Shown piece after piece: positions 8,128 through 16,448 of a DNA stretch of 64,000 bases (the first letter of the stretch is position 1; each line of letters begins with the position of its first letter). The translations under genes and the position numbers were made by a program. The stretch spans positions 1 to 64,000 of the forward strand of contig NZ_BAABBR010000001.1 of assembly GCF_039538065.1 (NCBI RefSeq). Reading direction: 5' to 3'. The stretch is from Sphingomonas rosea (GTDB lineage Bacteria > Pseudomonadota > Alphaproteobacteria > Sphingomonadales > Sphingomonadaceae). Below the pieces are notes generated by a model. That model made no database searches and was not told the origin of the DNA. It was given only the letters and a program-made list of their open reading frames with translations.

Positions 8128-9552
8128 ATGAACCTCGTTTCCTTTGAGCCCGCGACCGGGGCCGAGCTTTGGTCGGGCGCTACGGGCGATGCGGCGGCGG
8201 AAGTGGCGGCGGCCCGCGCCGCCCTGCCCGCCTGGTCGTCGCAGCCCGTCACTTATCGCGCGGAGACACTCCGCCGCTTTGCCAATGCGGTGCGGGCCCA
8301 CGAGGCCGAATTCGCCGAGCTCATCGCGCGCGAGACCGGCAAGCCCCTGTGGGAAGCGAAGACCGAGGTGGCCGCCGTGGTCGGCAAGGTCGAGATTTCG
8401 ATCGCCGCCTACATGGAGCGCACGCCGCAACGGAAGCATGAGGCTGCGCTCGGCTCCAAGGTCGCGGTCCGGCACAAGCCGCATGGCGTGATGGCAGTGC
8501 TCGGACCCTATAATTTCCCTGCGCACCTCCCGAACGGGCACATCGTGCCGGCGCTGCTCGCGGGCAATACGGTGGTGTTCAAGCCGTCGGAGAAGACCCC
8601 CGCGGTCGGCGCGATGCTCGTCCGGCTCTATCACGAGGCCGGCGTTCCCGAAGGCGCGGTGCGGCTGCTGATCGGCGGGCCAGACGAAGGCCGCGCGCTC
8701 GCCGCCGAGGACGGGATCGACGGCCTGCTGTTCACCGGCTCGGCCCGCGCCGGCCAGTCGCTCCACCGGCAGTTCGCCGACATGCCGCACAAGATTCTCG
8801 CGCTCGAGCTTGGCGGCAACAATCCGCTGGTCGTGTGGGATGCGAAGGATGTTAGCGCGGCGGCGGTGATCGCCGTCCAGTCGGCCTTCCTCTCGGCCGG
8901 CCAGCGCTGCACCGCCGCGCGGCGGCTGATCGTCCGTGAGGGGACTTCGAGCGACAAGCTCGTCGCCGAGATCCTCAAGCTGATGAACCGGCTGATCGTC
9001 GGGGCGCCGCTCGACGACCCGCAGCCGTTCATGGGGCCGGTCATCGACAATGATGCCGCCGACCATCTCCAGGCGCAGTTCCTCGACCTGATGATCAAGG
9101 GCGGGCGCGTGATCCGCCGGCTCGACCGCCCGGTCGAGGGCCGCCCCTTCCTGACCCCGGCGCTGATCGACGTGACCGACCTCGACAACCGGCCCGACGA
9201 GGAGCTGTTCGGGCCCGTGCTCCAGCTGATCCGCGTGCCCGACTTCGAGGCTGCGATCGCCGAGGCCAATGCCACCCGCTTCGGCCTTGCCGCCAGCCTC
9301 GTCGGAGGCTCGCCCTCGATGTACGACCAGTTCTGGAACGAGGTCCGGGCCGGGGTCATCAATTGGAACAAGCCGACCAACGGCGCGCCGAGCAATGCGC
9401 CCTTCGGCGGCGTGGGGCTTTCCGGCAACCACCGCCCGAGCGCCTTCTACGCGGCGGACTATTGCGCCTATCCGGTGACCAGCAGCGAGGCCGAGATCGC
9501 CCGCGCCTCGATCGGCGAGGGCTTGCGCGACCCGAACATGCTCGAGGACTGA
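8128..9552 (+). CDS. astD: Succinylglutamate-semialdehyde dehydrogenase (AstD-like)
   Basis: 474 residues. NAD-dependent aldehyde dehydrogenase oxidising N-succinylglutamate semialdehyde in the arginine succinyltransferase pathway. Catalytic Cys261 (SAGQRCTAARR), Glu227 (LELGGNNP) and the NAD motif FTGSARAG are in place, and WNKPTNGAPSNAPFGGVGLSGNHRPSA is AstD-like. The ATG at 8128 is preceded by AAGGGAG. No other ast gene is adjacent, so the pathway role rests on family resemblance alone. Confidence 0.85.
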   Translation: MNLVSFEPATGAELWSGATGDAAAEVAAARAALPAWSSQPVTYRAETLRRFANAVRAHEAEFAELIARETGKPLWEAKTEVAAVVGKVEISIAAYMERTPQRKHEAALGSKVAVRHKPHGVMAVLGPYNFPAHLPNGHIVPALLAGNTVVFKPSEKTPAVGAMLVRLYHEAGVPEGAVRLLIGGPDEGRALAAEDGIDGLLFTGSARAGQSLHRQFADMPHKILALELGGNNPLVVWDAKDVSAAAVIAVQSAFLSAGQRCTAARRLIVREGTSSDKLVAEILKLMNRLIVGAPLDDPQPFMGPVIDNDAADHLQAQFLDLMIKGGRVIRRLDRPVEGRPFLTPALIDVTDLDNRPDEELFGPVLQLIRVPDFEAAIAEANATRFGLAASLVGGSPSMYDQFWNEVRAGVINWNKPTNGAPSNAPFGGVGLSGNHRPSAFYAADYCAYPVTSSEAEIARASIGEGLRDPNMLED

Positions 9553-9560
9553 GCCCCCAA

Positions 9561-9589
9561 GCGGGCCGGAGCCTCCCGCTCCGGCCCGC
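9561..9589. terminator. Strong hairpin between convergent astD and dnaB
   Basis: A perfect 12-bp GC-rich stem (9561-9572 with 9578-9589) and a 5-base loop lie in the 54-bp gap between the ends of the two convergent genes. No clear U-tract follows on either strand. A bidirectional transcription stop is the natural reading. Confidence 0.6.
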
Positions 9590-9606
9590 GGCCCCGCCCC
9601 GGAGCC

Positions 9607-11097
9607 TTAGTGGAAGTCGGGCGTGTAGCCCTCCTCGACGAGGTCGGTGAACTTGGTGATCCGCGCGTCGAACTTGAGCGGGACCTTGCCCGTCGCGCCG
9701 TGGCGCTGCTTGGCGATGATCAGCTCGGCGATGCCGTAGATCCGGCTCATCTGTTCCTGCCATTCGGCGAAGTCGGGATGGTCGTCGGCCGGCTGCTTGG
9801 CGGCGAGGTAATAATCGCCGCGGTAGATGAACCAGACCATGTCGGCGTCCTGCTCGATCGAGCCCGATTCGCGAAGGTCGGAGAGCTGTGGGCGCTTGTC
9901 CTCGCGCTGCTCGACCGCACGGCTGAGCTGCGACAGTGCGACCACGGGGACGTGAAGTTCCTTGGCGAGGCTCTTGAGGCCGCGGCTGATCTCGGAGATT
10001 TCCTGCACGCGATTGCTGTCGCCGCCCTTGGAGGTGCCCGACAGCAGCTGGAGGTAGTCGACGATGACGAGCCCGATGTTCTTCTGGCGCTTCAGCCGCC
10101 GCGCGCGGGCACGGAGCGCGGCGATGGTCAGGCCGGGCGTGTCGTCGATGTAGAGCGGCAGGCTGTTCAATTCGCCCGCGACCCGCGCGAATTCGCGGAA
10201 TTCGTTCAGGTTCATGTTGCCGGTGCGGATCTGCGTGCCGGGGATGTTGCTTTGCTCGGCCAGCACGCGGGTGGCGAGCTGGTCGGCGCTCATTTCGAGG
10301 CTGAAGAAGGCGACCGCGGCGCCGGCCGAGCGCTCGGCGGGAATGCCGTCGGCAAGGTCCTGGAGCAGGCGGCGAGCGGCGTTGAAGGCGATGTTGGTGG
10401 CAAGCGAGGTCTTGCCCATGCCCGGGCGCCCGGCGAGGATGATCAAGTCGGAGCGGTGCATGCCGCCCATGCGGGCGTTGACGTCAGTGAAGCCGGTGGT
10501 GATGCCCGACAGCGAACCGCCGCTGTTGAGCGCCGCCTCTGCGATCTGGAGCGCTTCCTTGGCGGCGTCGGCAAAGGCCTTGACCTTGCCTTCGCTCCCG
10601 CCCTGCTCGGCGACCTTGTAGAGCTCGGTCTCCGCCCGCTCAATCTGCTCGAGCGGCTTGACGTCCTCGCTGGTGTCGAGCGCGCCGGTGACGAGGTCGC
10701 GGCCGACCGCGACGAGGCTGCGGAGGAGCGCGAGGTCGTAGATCTGGCCGGCGAAGTCGCGCGCCGCGATCAGCGCCGCGCCCGAGCCCGACAGCTGGGC
10801 GAGATAGGCCGGCCCACCGACCTCGCGCATCGCCTCGTCGGCCTCGAACAGCGGGCGCAGCGTGACGGCGTTGGCGACCATGTTGCGGTCGGTGAGGCGA
10901 AGGATCGCCTCGTAGATGCGGCCATGGAGCGGCTCGAAGAAATGGTCCGCACGAAGCTTGAGCTGGACGTCCTCGACCAGCCGGTTGTCGAGCATCAGCG
11001 CGCCGAGCAGCGCAGCCTCGGCTTCGACGTTCTGCGGCAGCTGCTGGACGGGCGGCGCGTCGTGCGCGGCCCCGGGGTGCATCAGAATCTCGGCCAT
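9607..11097 (-). CDS. dnaB: Replicative DNA helicase DnaB
   Basis: 496 residues. Hexameric 5'-3' helicase at the replication fork. The N-terminal domain (about 20-125, LPQNVEAEAALLGALM) precedes the RecA-like motor with Walker A GRPGMGKTS, Walker B-type VIVDYLQLL and the SQLSR and GSIEQDAD motifs. Start ATG 11097 removes an arginine/proline-rich upstream extension. Divergent from dcd; the shared upstream region carries an exact DnaA box. Confidence 0.97.
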   Translation of the reverse strand: MAEILMHPGAAHDAPPVQQLPQNVEAEAALLGALMLDNRLVEDVQLKLRADHFFEPLHGRIYEAILRLTDRNMVANAVTLRPLFEADEAMREVGGPAYLAQLSGSGAALIAARDFAGQIYDLALLRSLVAVGRDLVTGALDTSEDVKPLEQIERAETELYKVAEQGGSEGKVKAFADAAKEALQIAEAALNSGGSLSGITTGFTDVNARMGGMHRSDLIILAGRPGMGKTSLATNIAFNAARRLLQDLADGIPAERSAGAAVAFFSLEMSADQLATRVLAEQSNIPGTQIRTGNMNLNEFREFARVAGELNSLPLYIDDTPGLTIAALRARARRLKRQKNIGLVIVDYLQLLSGTSKGGDSNRVQEISEISRGLKSLAKELHVPVVALSQLSRAVEQREDKRPQLSDLRESGSIEQDADMVWFIYRGDYYLAAKQPADDHPDFAEWQEQMSRIYGIAELIIAKQRHGATGKVPLKFDARITKFTDLVEEGYTPDFH

Positions 11098-11134
11098 GAG
11101 CGGGCTTCTACGCCTTTCGGGCGCGCGGCCAAGC

Positions 11135-11143
11135 TGTGGATAA
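11135..11143. promoter_or_regulatory. Consensus DnaA box in the dnaB-dcd divergent region
   Basis: TGTGGATAA, the exact complement of the TTATCCACA DnaA box, lies 38 bp upstream of the dnaB start and 80 bp upstream of the dcd start. Binding by DnaA-ATP could couple helicase and nucleotide-pool gene expression to initiation. It is a single site; no cluster typical of an origin was seen. Confidence 0.5.
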
Positions 11144-11222
11144 CGGGGAATACGTGGGGAGCGCGGAAAACCGCGCGGGAGGAATCGACGAACCGCTCGG
11201 CGCAGCGCTAAGCCCCTTCCCC

Positions 11223-11777
11223 ATGAGCATCCTATCCGACCGCTGGATCCGCGAGCAGGCCCAATCGACCGGCATGATCGAACCCTTCGTCGAGGCACAG
11301 AGGCGCGACGGGTGCATCAGCTATGGCCTGTCCTCCTACGGCTACGATGCGCGGGTGGCGGACGAATTCAAGATCTTCACCAACGTCGATTCGGCGGTGG
11401 TCGACCCCAAGGACTTCGCCTCGAACAGCTTCGTCGACCGCAAGACCGATTGCTGCATCATCCCGCCCAACAGCTTCGCGCTCGCCCGGACGGTGGAATA
11501 TTTCCGGGTGCCGCGCGACGTGCTGGTGATCTGCCTCGGCAAATCGACCTATGCCCGCTGCGGGATCATCGTGAACGTGACCCCGCTCGAGCCGGGCTGG
11601 GAGGGCCATGTGACGCTGGAGTTCAGCAACACCACCCCGCTTCCCGCCAAGATCTATGCCAACGAGGGCGCGTGCCAGTTCCTGTTCCTCCAGGGCAACG
11701 AGCCGTGCGAGGTGAGCTACGCCGACCGGGCGGGCAAATATCAGGGCCAGCGCGGGGTGACTTTGCCGCGGCTGTGA
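11223..11777 (+). CDS. dcd: dCTP deaminase
   Basis: 184 residues, family-typical. Deaminates dCTP to dUTP for dTMP synthesis. Recognised by [14 protein letters not shown], the core [30 protein letters not shown] (read in parts; it holds the catalytic Glu in the LEPGWEG segment) and the C-terminal [12 protein letters not shown]. Start ATG 11223 gives the standard [10 protein letters not shown]-terminus. Confidence 0.96.
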   Translation: MSILSDRWIREQAQSTGMIEPFVEAQRRDGCISYGLSSYGYDARVADEFKIFTNVDSAVVDPKDFASNSFVDRKTDCCIIPPNSFALARTVEYFRVPRDVLVICLGKSTYARCGIIVNVTPLEPGWEGHVTLEFSNTTPLPAKIYANEGACQFLFLQGNEPCEVSYADRAGKYQGQRGVTLPRL

Positions 11778-11860
11778 GCGGCGCGAACCTGAACAAGGTC
11801 TCGAATGTCCTAGGGTCGGCGAGTCGTTTTCCGGCGACGGATCGATCAGAATGTCAAAGA

Positions 11861-11878
11861 GCTGCGGCGAACCGCAGC
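11861..11878. terminator. Small hairpin downstream of dcd
   Basis: 7-bp perfect stem (GCTGCGG/CCGCAGC) with a CGAA tetraloop in the 138-bp gap after dcd and before the convergent end of the next gene. No U-run follows. A possible terminator; the rest of the gap shows nothing. Confidence 0.35.
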
Positions 11879-11915
11879 GGTTAGCAGATCAGACGAAATC
11901 CTACTTTGCAAGCCG

Positions 11916-12227
11916 TCAGCCAACGGCCCTCGCGGCGATGAAGGTGACGACCAGCAGCGCCACGATCACGAACAGGAGCGCGACCCGGACCCGGACGAAG
12001 CGTTCCTGCAGAAACTGGTCATAGGCCGGCAGGTCGAGCCAGTAGCGGCCGGGCAAGGCCTCGTGGATCGCGCCCGCCGCGCGATAGCGCTCGAAGGTGC
12101 GGCGCTCGACCCGGCTGCCGGGCTCGAAGGGGATGGCGCGGTCGGGCCTGACCGCGTCGGCCGCGAAGAAATGGTGCTGGATGAGCCGCCTGGCCCGCGC
12201 CGCTACCGCCGCCGCCGCCGTCGCCAT
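11916..12227 (-). CDS. Hypothetical 103-residue single-pass membrane protein
   Basis: Not recognised. Residues 1-75 are soluble, Ala/Arg-rich, then with several aromatic residues (GRYWLDLPAYDQFLQERF). One hydrophobic helix at about 81-100 (VALLFVIVALLVVTFIAARAV) ends the protein, so it is probably tail-anchored with the N-terminus in the cytoplasm. GGGGAA lies upstream of ATG 12227. Codon usage and GC match the neighbours. Confidence 0.7.
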   Translation of the reverse strand: MATAAAAVAARARRLIQHHFFAADAVRPDRAIPFEPGSRVERRTFERYRAAGAIHEALPGRYWLDLPAYDQFLQERFVRVRVALLFVIVALLVVTFIAARAVG

Positions 12228-12279
12228 CGCTGTTCCCCTGGCAGTTCAGATAAAGGGTGACCCGTGACGCAAGCCCACC

Positions 12280-12456
12280 TCAGGTTGCGTCGTGGACCTC
12301 GGCCATGGGGCCGTTCTTCTTGATCGAATCGATCGCGTTCTGGGCCGAGGATTTGCTCTTGTAGGTCTCGGTCCAGAAGACCTTTTCGCCATTATATTCG
12401 AAGCTGGCGACATATTCGCCGTTGGACGACTTCTTGATCACGAACTTGTGAGCCAC
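12280..12456 (-). CDS. DUF1508/YegP-family small protein
   Basis: 58 residues from GTG 12456. One copy of the DUF1508 fold: KSSNGEYVASFEYNGEKVFW, then TYKSKSSAQNAIDSIKKN. Members are small stress- or growth-associated proteins of uncertain function. Lysine- and serine-rich, unlike most neighbouring proteins. The ribosome site GGAGGG sits six bases before GTG but inside a perfect hairpin (12463-12486), which may control translation. Confidence 0.85.
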   Translation of the reverse strand: MAHKFVIKKSSNGEYVASFEYNGEKVFWTETYKSKSSAQNAIDSIKKNGPMAEVHDAT

Positions 12457-12462
12457 GTCGAA

Positions 12463-12486
12463 CCCTCCGCTGGGATGAGCGGAGGG
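12463..12486 (-). promoter_or_regulatory. Hairpin burying the YegP-like ribosome binding site
   Basis: On the minus strand a perfect 9-bp stem (CCCTCCGCT/AGCGGAGGG, 6-base loop) contains the Shine-Dalgarno GGAGGG in its 3' arm, six bases before GTG 12456. It could act as an RNA thermometer-like or occlusion element. Since it is 45 bp after the FMN reductase gene it could instead terminate that transcript. Confidence 0.45.
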
Positions 12487-12530
12487 CAGACTATCACGGT
12501 CGTCAAAGCGGCGAAACGGTCGCCGTGGAA

Positions 12531-13085
12531 TCAGGCCTGCTTGTCGACCCAGGCGACGAAGGTGTCGGCAAAACCGTCGACCAGCTTGGCGAGGCCCTCA
12601 TCGGTGATCCGGCCATCATCGCCGAACTTATCTTCCGACAGGTTGCCGACATACATTTCGGGCTGGCCGAGGACGATTCCGTCGAGGTGGACGAGGCACT
12701 GGCGAAGGTGGTGATTGCAGCCGAAGCCGCCGGTCCCGCCGGTCGACTGGGTGACGACCGCGGTGGGCTTTTTCTGGAAGACGCCCTGCCCATAGGGGCG
12801 CGAGCCGATGTCGATCGCATTCTTGAGCCCGCCCGGGATCGAGCGGTTCCATTCGGGCGAGACGAACAGGAGGCCGTCGCAGCCCTTCACCGCTGCGCGG
12901 AAAGCGTCCCACTGCGGGTGCGGTGCGTCTTTCTCATGGTCGGGATTGTAGAGCGGCAGGTCGTGGATCTCGACGTCCCGGAAGCTCAGCCGGTCGCCGA
13001 CGGCAAGCTCGATCGCCTTGGCGAGCTTGGTGGTGAGGCTCTGGGCGCGCGGGCTTCCGCGGAGGACGGCGATGGTGCGGGGCAT
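12531..13085 (-). CDS. NAD(P)H-dependent FMN reductase family protein
   Basis: 184 residues. Flavodoxin-like fold using NAD(P)H to reduce FMN or small quinone/azo substrates. The phosphate loop GSPRAQSLT near the N-terminus and PEWNRSIPGGLKNAIDI (about 77-93) are the family signatures. A start with AAGG upstream fits ATG 13085. Physiological substrate unknown. The 151 bp upstream, as far as the end of rnr, contains nothing recognisable. Confidence 0.88.
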   Translation of the reverse strand: MPRTIAVLRGSPRAQSLTTKLAKAIELAVGDRLSFRDVEIHDLPLYNPDHEKDAPHPQWDAFRAAVKGCDGLLFVSPEWNRSIPGGLKNAIDIGSRPYGQGVFQKKPTAVVTQSTGGTGGFGCNHHLRQCLVHLDGIVLGQPEMYVGNLSEDKFGDDGRITDEGLAKLVDGFADTFVAWVDKQA

Positions 13086-13236
13086 GGTGACCTTTCGAGG
13101 CTGATGATGGGGACCGGACCGGCCCTGCTGCCGTCACCCGCCGCGGGCCAGATGGCCTTGGGGCGCGGTGACGGGCGATGCGCCGGTCCGTTCGTCGCTG
13201 CCAACCGCCGGAAGGGCCGCCTGTTCCCGGCGCTGA

Positions 13237-15459
13237 TCAGCGGCGCTTGCGCCCCTGGTGGCGGATGTTCGCGGGGCGGCCGCGCTTGCCCATGGAGGGA
13301 CGGCGCGTCCGGTCGCGGCGGTCGCCGGGACCACGCGAATAGCTACCTTCGGGAAGCTCGAAGCGGAGTGCGCCGCTGACCGGATTGGCCTCGGTCAGGC
13401 GAAGCTTCAGTCGCTGGCCGACCTTGAAGGTCTCCTGCGTGTCGTCGCCGACGAGCTGGCGCGCGGCCTCGTCGTAGCGGAAATATTCCTGCCCCAGGTC
13501 GCCGGCGGGAATGAGGCCGTCGCCGCCCAGGCCCTCGACGGTCGCAAAGATGCCGAACGGCTGGACGCCCGAGATGCGGCAGTCGAGGATCTCGCCCACG
13601 TGGTCGGCGAGATAGGCCGCGACATAGCGGTCGATGGTCTCGCGCTCGGCCTCCATCGCGCGCCGCTCGAGCATCGAGATATGCTCGCCGATCTCGGTGA
13701 AGCTGGTCGCGTCCTCGGGCGGCAAGCCGCCTTCGCCCAGCCGGTAGGCGGTGACCAGCGCACGGTGGACGAGGAGGTCGGCGTAGCGGCGGATCGGCGA
13801 GGTGAAGTGCGCGTAGGAGGAGAGCGACAAGCCGAAGTGGCCGAGCGTGTCGGGGGCGTAGCGGGCCTGGGTCTGGGTGCGCAGGACCTGCTCCATGATC
13901 TCGGGGCGCGAATCGTGCTCGCCGACGCGCTCGAGGATGCGGTTGAAGGTGCCCGCGCGGATCGTCTGCCCGAGCGCGAATTCGAGGTCGAAGGTGGCGA
14001 GATAGTCCTTCAAGGCGACCAGCTTCTCGCGGCCCGGAGTCTCGTGGACGCGGTACATGACCGGCGCCTTCTTCGCCTCGAGCGCCTTGGCGGCGGCGAC
14101 GTTGGCGGCGATCATATAGTCCTCGACCAGCTTGTGGGCGTCGAGGCGCTCGCGCGGGGCGACCGAGGTGATGCGGCCCTTCTCGTCGAGGACGACCTGC
14201 CGCTCGGGAAGGTCGAGTTCGAGCGGCTCGCGTCTGGTCCGGGCGGCGAAGAGGGCCTTCCAGCAGTCCCAGAGGGGCTTTAGGGCATGCTCGACCAGTT
14301 CGGGTTCGACCCCGCCCTTGCCGTCGATCGCGGCCTGCGCGGCCTCGTAGGCGATGTTGGCGGCGACGCGGATGACCGCGCGGGTGAAGTGCCAGCTCTT
14401 CAATGTGCCGTCGGGGGCGATCACGAGATGGCAGGCGAGCGCGGCGCGGTCGGCGCCTTCCTTGAGCGAGCAGATGTCGGAGGAAAGCTCGTGGGGGAGC
14501 ATCGGCACGACGCGGTCGGGAAAATAGACGCTGTTGCCACGACGGCGGGCCTCGCGGTCGAGGTCGGAGCCGGGGCGGACGTAGAAGCTGACGTCGGCGA
14601 TGGCGACGATGGCGTCCCAGCCGCCCTCCTCGCGCGGGTGCGCCCAGATGGCGTCGTCATGGTCGCGCGCGTCGGGGGGGTCGATCGCGACGATGGGGAG
14701 GTGGCGCAGGTCCTCGCGATCATGGCCGAGCGGCAGGGTCGAAACCTTGCGGGCCTCGTCGACGGTGTCGCGGGCAAATTCGTGGGGGAGCCCGTGCTTG
14801 TGGATGGCGATGAGGCTGAAGCTGCGCGGGGCGAAGGGGTCGCCCAGCACGGCGTCGACCCGGGCCGAGACGCGCGGCGGCTTGCCCGAGGGCTCGGCGA
14901 GCACGAGGTCGCCGGTGGCGGCATCGCCGAGCTCGGATATGGGAAGCTGGCGGCGTTCGCGCTTGTCGGTGGGCTTGAGCCAAAGCTTGCCCGCCTCGTC
15001 CTCGTGGACGACGCCGAGGATGAGGTCGGCCGAGCGCTGCAGCTTCTTCATCAGGTGGGCGACGTGGCCCTCGCCGCGCTCCTCGGTGCGGGCGAGAATG
15101 CGGTCATTAAGGGCCAGCGCCGAGCGGCGGCCTTTCTCGATGACCCGAAGCTTGGGCGGGGGCCCCTCGCCCTGCCACGTGTCGGGCACCGCGATCGCCC
15201 CCTCCTCGACCGCGATGACGCGCAGCACGGTGACGCGCGGGATTCCGCCGGCGCGGTGGAAGGCGCGGCCCGGGGCGCTATCGATCAGCCCCTCGTCGGC
15301 CATGTCCTTCAGGAGCGCCTTGAGCATGATCTTGTCGTGCCCGTTGAGGCCGAAGGCGCGGGCGATCTCGCGCTTGCCGGCGGGCTGGCCCGACTGCTGG
15401 ATGAAGTCGAGGATCTGCTTGGGGGTGGGAAGGCCGGACTGGGCGGGCTTGCGGGGCAA
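13237..15459 (-). CDS. rnr: Ribonuclease R
   Basis: 740 residues. 3'-5' exoribonuclease able to degrade structured RNA. Order: N-terminal winged helix (about 14-60), cold-shock-like domains, RNB catalytic domain with DPPDARDHDDAIWA metal aspartates, S1 domain (SGVQPFGIFATVEGLGGDG), and a basic tail (RRDRTRRPSMGKRGR...). Start is TTG 15459, preceded by AAGGA, nine bases after the stop of the transporter gene, so the two are probably co-transcribed. Confidence 0.95.
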   Translation of the reverse strand: MPRKPAQSGLPTPKQILDFIQQSGQPAGKREIARAFGLNGHDKIMLKALLKDMADEGLIDSAPGRAFHRAGGIPRVTVLRVIAVEEGAIAVPDTWQGEGPPPKLRVIEKGRRSALALNDRILARTEERGEGHVAHLMKKLQRSADLILGVVHEDEAGKLWLKPTDKRERRQLPISELGDAATGDLVLAEPSGKPPRVSARVDAVLGDPFAPRSFSLIAIHKHGLPHEFARDTVDEARKVSTLPLGHDREDLRHLPIVAIDPPDARDHDDAIWAHPREEGGWDAIVAIADVSFYVRPGSDLDREARRRGNSVYFPDRVVPMLPHELSSDICSLKEGADRAALACHLVIAPDGTLKSWHFTRAVIRVAANIAYEAAQAAIDGKGGVEPELVEHALKPLWDCWKALFAARTRREPLELDLPERQVVLDEKGRITSVAPRERLDAHKLVEDYMIAANVAAAKALEAKKAPVMYRVHETPGREKLVALKDYLATFDLEFALGQTIRAGTFNRILERVGEHDSRPEIMEQVLRTQTQARYAPDTLGHFGLSLSSYAHFTSPIRRYADLLVHRALVTAYRLGEGGLPPEDATSFTEIGEHISMLERRAMEAERETIDRYVAAYLADHVGEILDCRISGVQPFGIFATVEGLGGDGLIPAGDLGQEYFRYDEAARQLVGDDTQETFKVGQRLKLRLTEANPVSGALRFELPEGSYSRGPGDRRDRTRRPSMGKRGRPANIRHQGRKRR

Positions 15460-15468
15460 TGAGGTTCC

Positions 15469-16398
15469 TTAGGTCGGGGTCTCGGCGCGCGCTTCGAGGG
15501 CGGCGCGCCGGGCAAGATGGTGTTCGCGCCAGACGATGACGAGGCCCGACGCGATGATGACGGGCGCGCCGAGCCAGATCGACGCGCTCGGCACCTCGGC
15601 GAAGAGCCAGGCGCCGAGCAGGGTCGCCCAGAGGAGGCTGGTATAGTCCATCGGCATGACGAGCGCGACCGGGGCGAGGCGGAGGCTGGCGGTGAGGGTC
15701 AGCTGCGCGAGGCCGCCGGCGAGCGCGAGGCTGGCGAGCAGCGCGAAGGTGGTCGAGTCATGCGCCTTGCCGAAGTAGAGCATCAGGAGGCCCAGGGGCA
15801 CGAGGCTGCTGGTCGCGAACCAGAAGACGGTGGTCGAGGCACGCTCGGTCGCTCCCAAGCGGCGGATGACGACGGTGACGCTGGCGGTGAGCAGCGCGCC
15901 GACGAGCGCGACCGCGGCGCCGGTCAGCGGCACGTCGCCGGTGCCGGGGTGGAGGATGAGGAGCACGCCCGCGAAGCCCGCGACGACCGCGCCCCAGCGC
16001 CAGCGGCCGGTCGGCTCACCGAGGCTTAGGGCGGCGAGCACGGTGGCGAAGATGGGGACGGTGAAGCCGATCGCGGTCGCCTCGGCCATCGGCAGGAGCA
16101 TGAAGGCGAGGAAGTTCAAGGCCATCGCCCCGAGGCCGAGCGCCATCCGCCCGACATGGGCGCCGATGCGGCGGGTGCGGAGCGATTGCAGGCCGGGGCC
16201 GGCAAGGACGAGGCCGGTGGCGCAGACCGCCGAGCCGATCTGGCGGTAGAACAGGCTCTCGACCACGTGGACGCCGCGGTTGCCGGTGAGCTTCACCAGC
16301 GCGAACATGACCGCGAGGAGGACGGCAGTGAGGAGGCGCAGGAGGATTCCGGCGAGCGGCGATTGCGTCGCCGGGCGGTCGGTGTCCGTCGCTGTCAT
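15469..16398 (-). CDS. DMT-superfamily (EamA) transporter
   Basis: 309 residues with about ten hydrophobic helices in two repeated EamA halves (for example FTVPIFATVLAALSLGEPTG and PMDYTSLLWATLLGAWLFAE). Inner-membrane metabolite exporter or permease of unknown substrate. ATG 16398 is preferred: extending upstream would translate the intergenic repeat (HPGLDPGS), a common over-annotation. Confidence 0.88.
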   Translation of the reverse strand: MTATDTDRPATQSPLAGILLRLLTAVLLAVMFALVKLTGNRGVHVVESLFYRQIGSAVCATGLVLAGPGLQSLRTRRIGAHVGRMALGLGAMALNFLAFMLLPMAEATAIGFTVPIFATVLAALSLGEPTGRWRWGAVVAGFAGVLLILHPGTGDVPLTGAAVALVGALLTASVTVVIRRLGATERASTTVFWFATSSLVPLGLLMLYFGKAHDSTTFALLASLALAGGLAQLTLTASLRLAPVALVMPMDYTSLLWATLLGAWLFAEVPSASIWLGAPVIIASGLVIVWREHHLARRAALEARAETPT

Positions 16399-16421
16399 GC
16401 GCGGCGCGTGGAGGAAGGTGG

Positions 16422-16442
16422 ACCCCGGATCAAGTCCGGGGT
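16422..16442. repeat. Palindromic intergenic element
   Basis: A(CCCCGGA)-TCAAG-(TCCGGGG)T forms an 8-bp stem between the peptidase gene's end and the transporter start. This sequence is typical of a dispersed palindrome in alphaproteobacteria that reads as HPGLDPGS when translated (recalled, not searched). It may act as a terminator for the M28 peptidase transcript. Confidence 0.6.
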
Positions 16443-16448
16443 GACGCC

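Noticed and set aside
11136..11222. N-terminal extension of Dcd from 11136
   Set aside because: The extension would run across the promoter region and DnaA box; ATG 11223 gives the conserved N-terminus.
13086..13236. Small gene in the 151-bp gap between rnr and the FMN reductase
   Set aside because: No ORF with a plausible start, ribosome site and known fold was found; left as intergenic.
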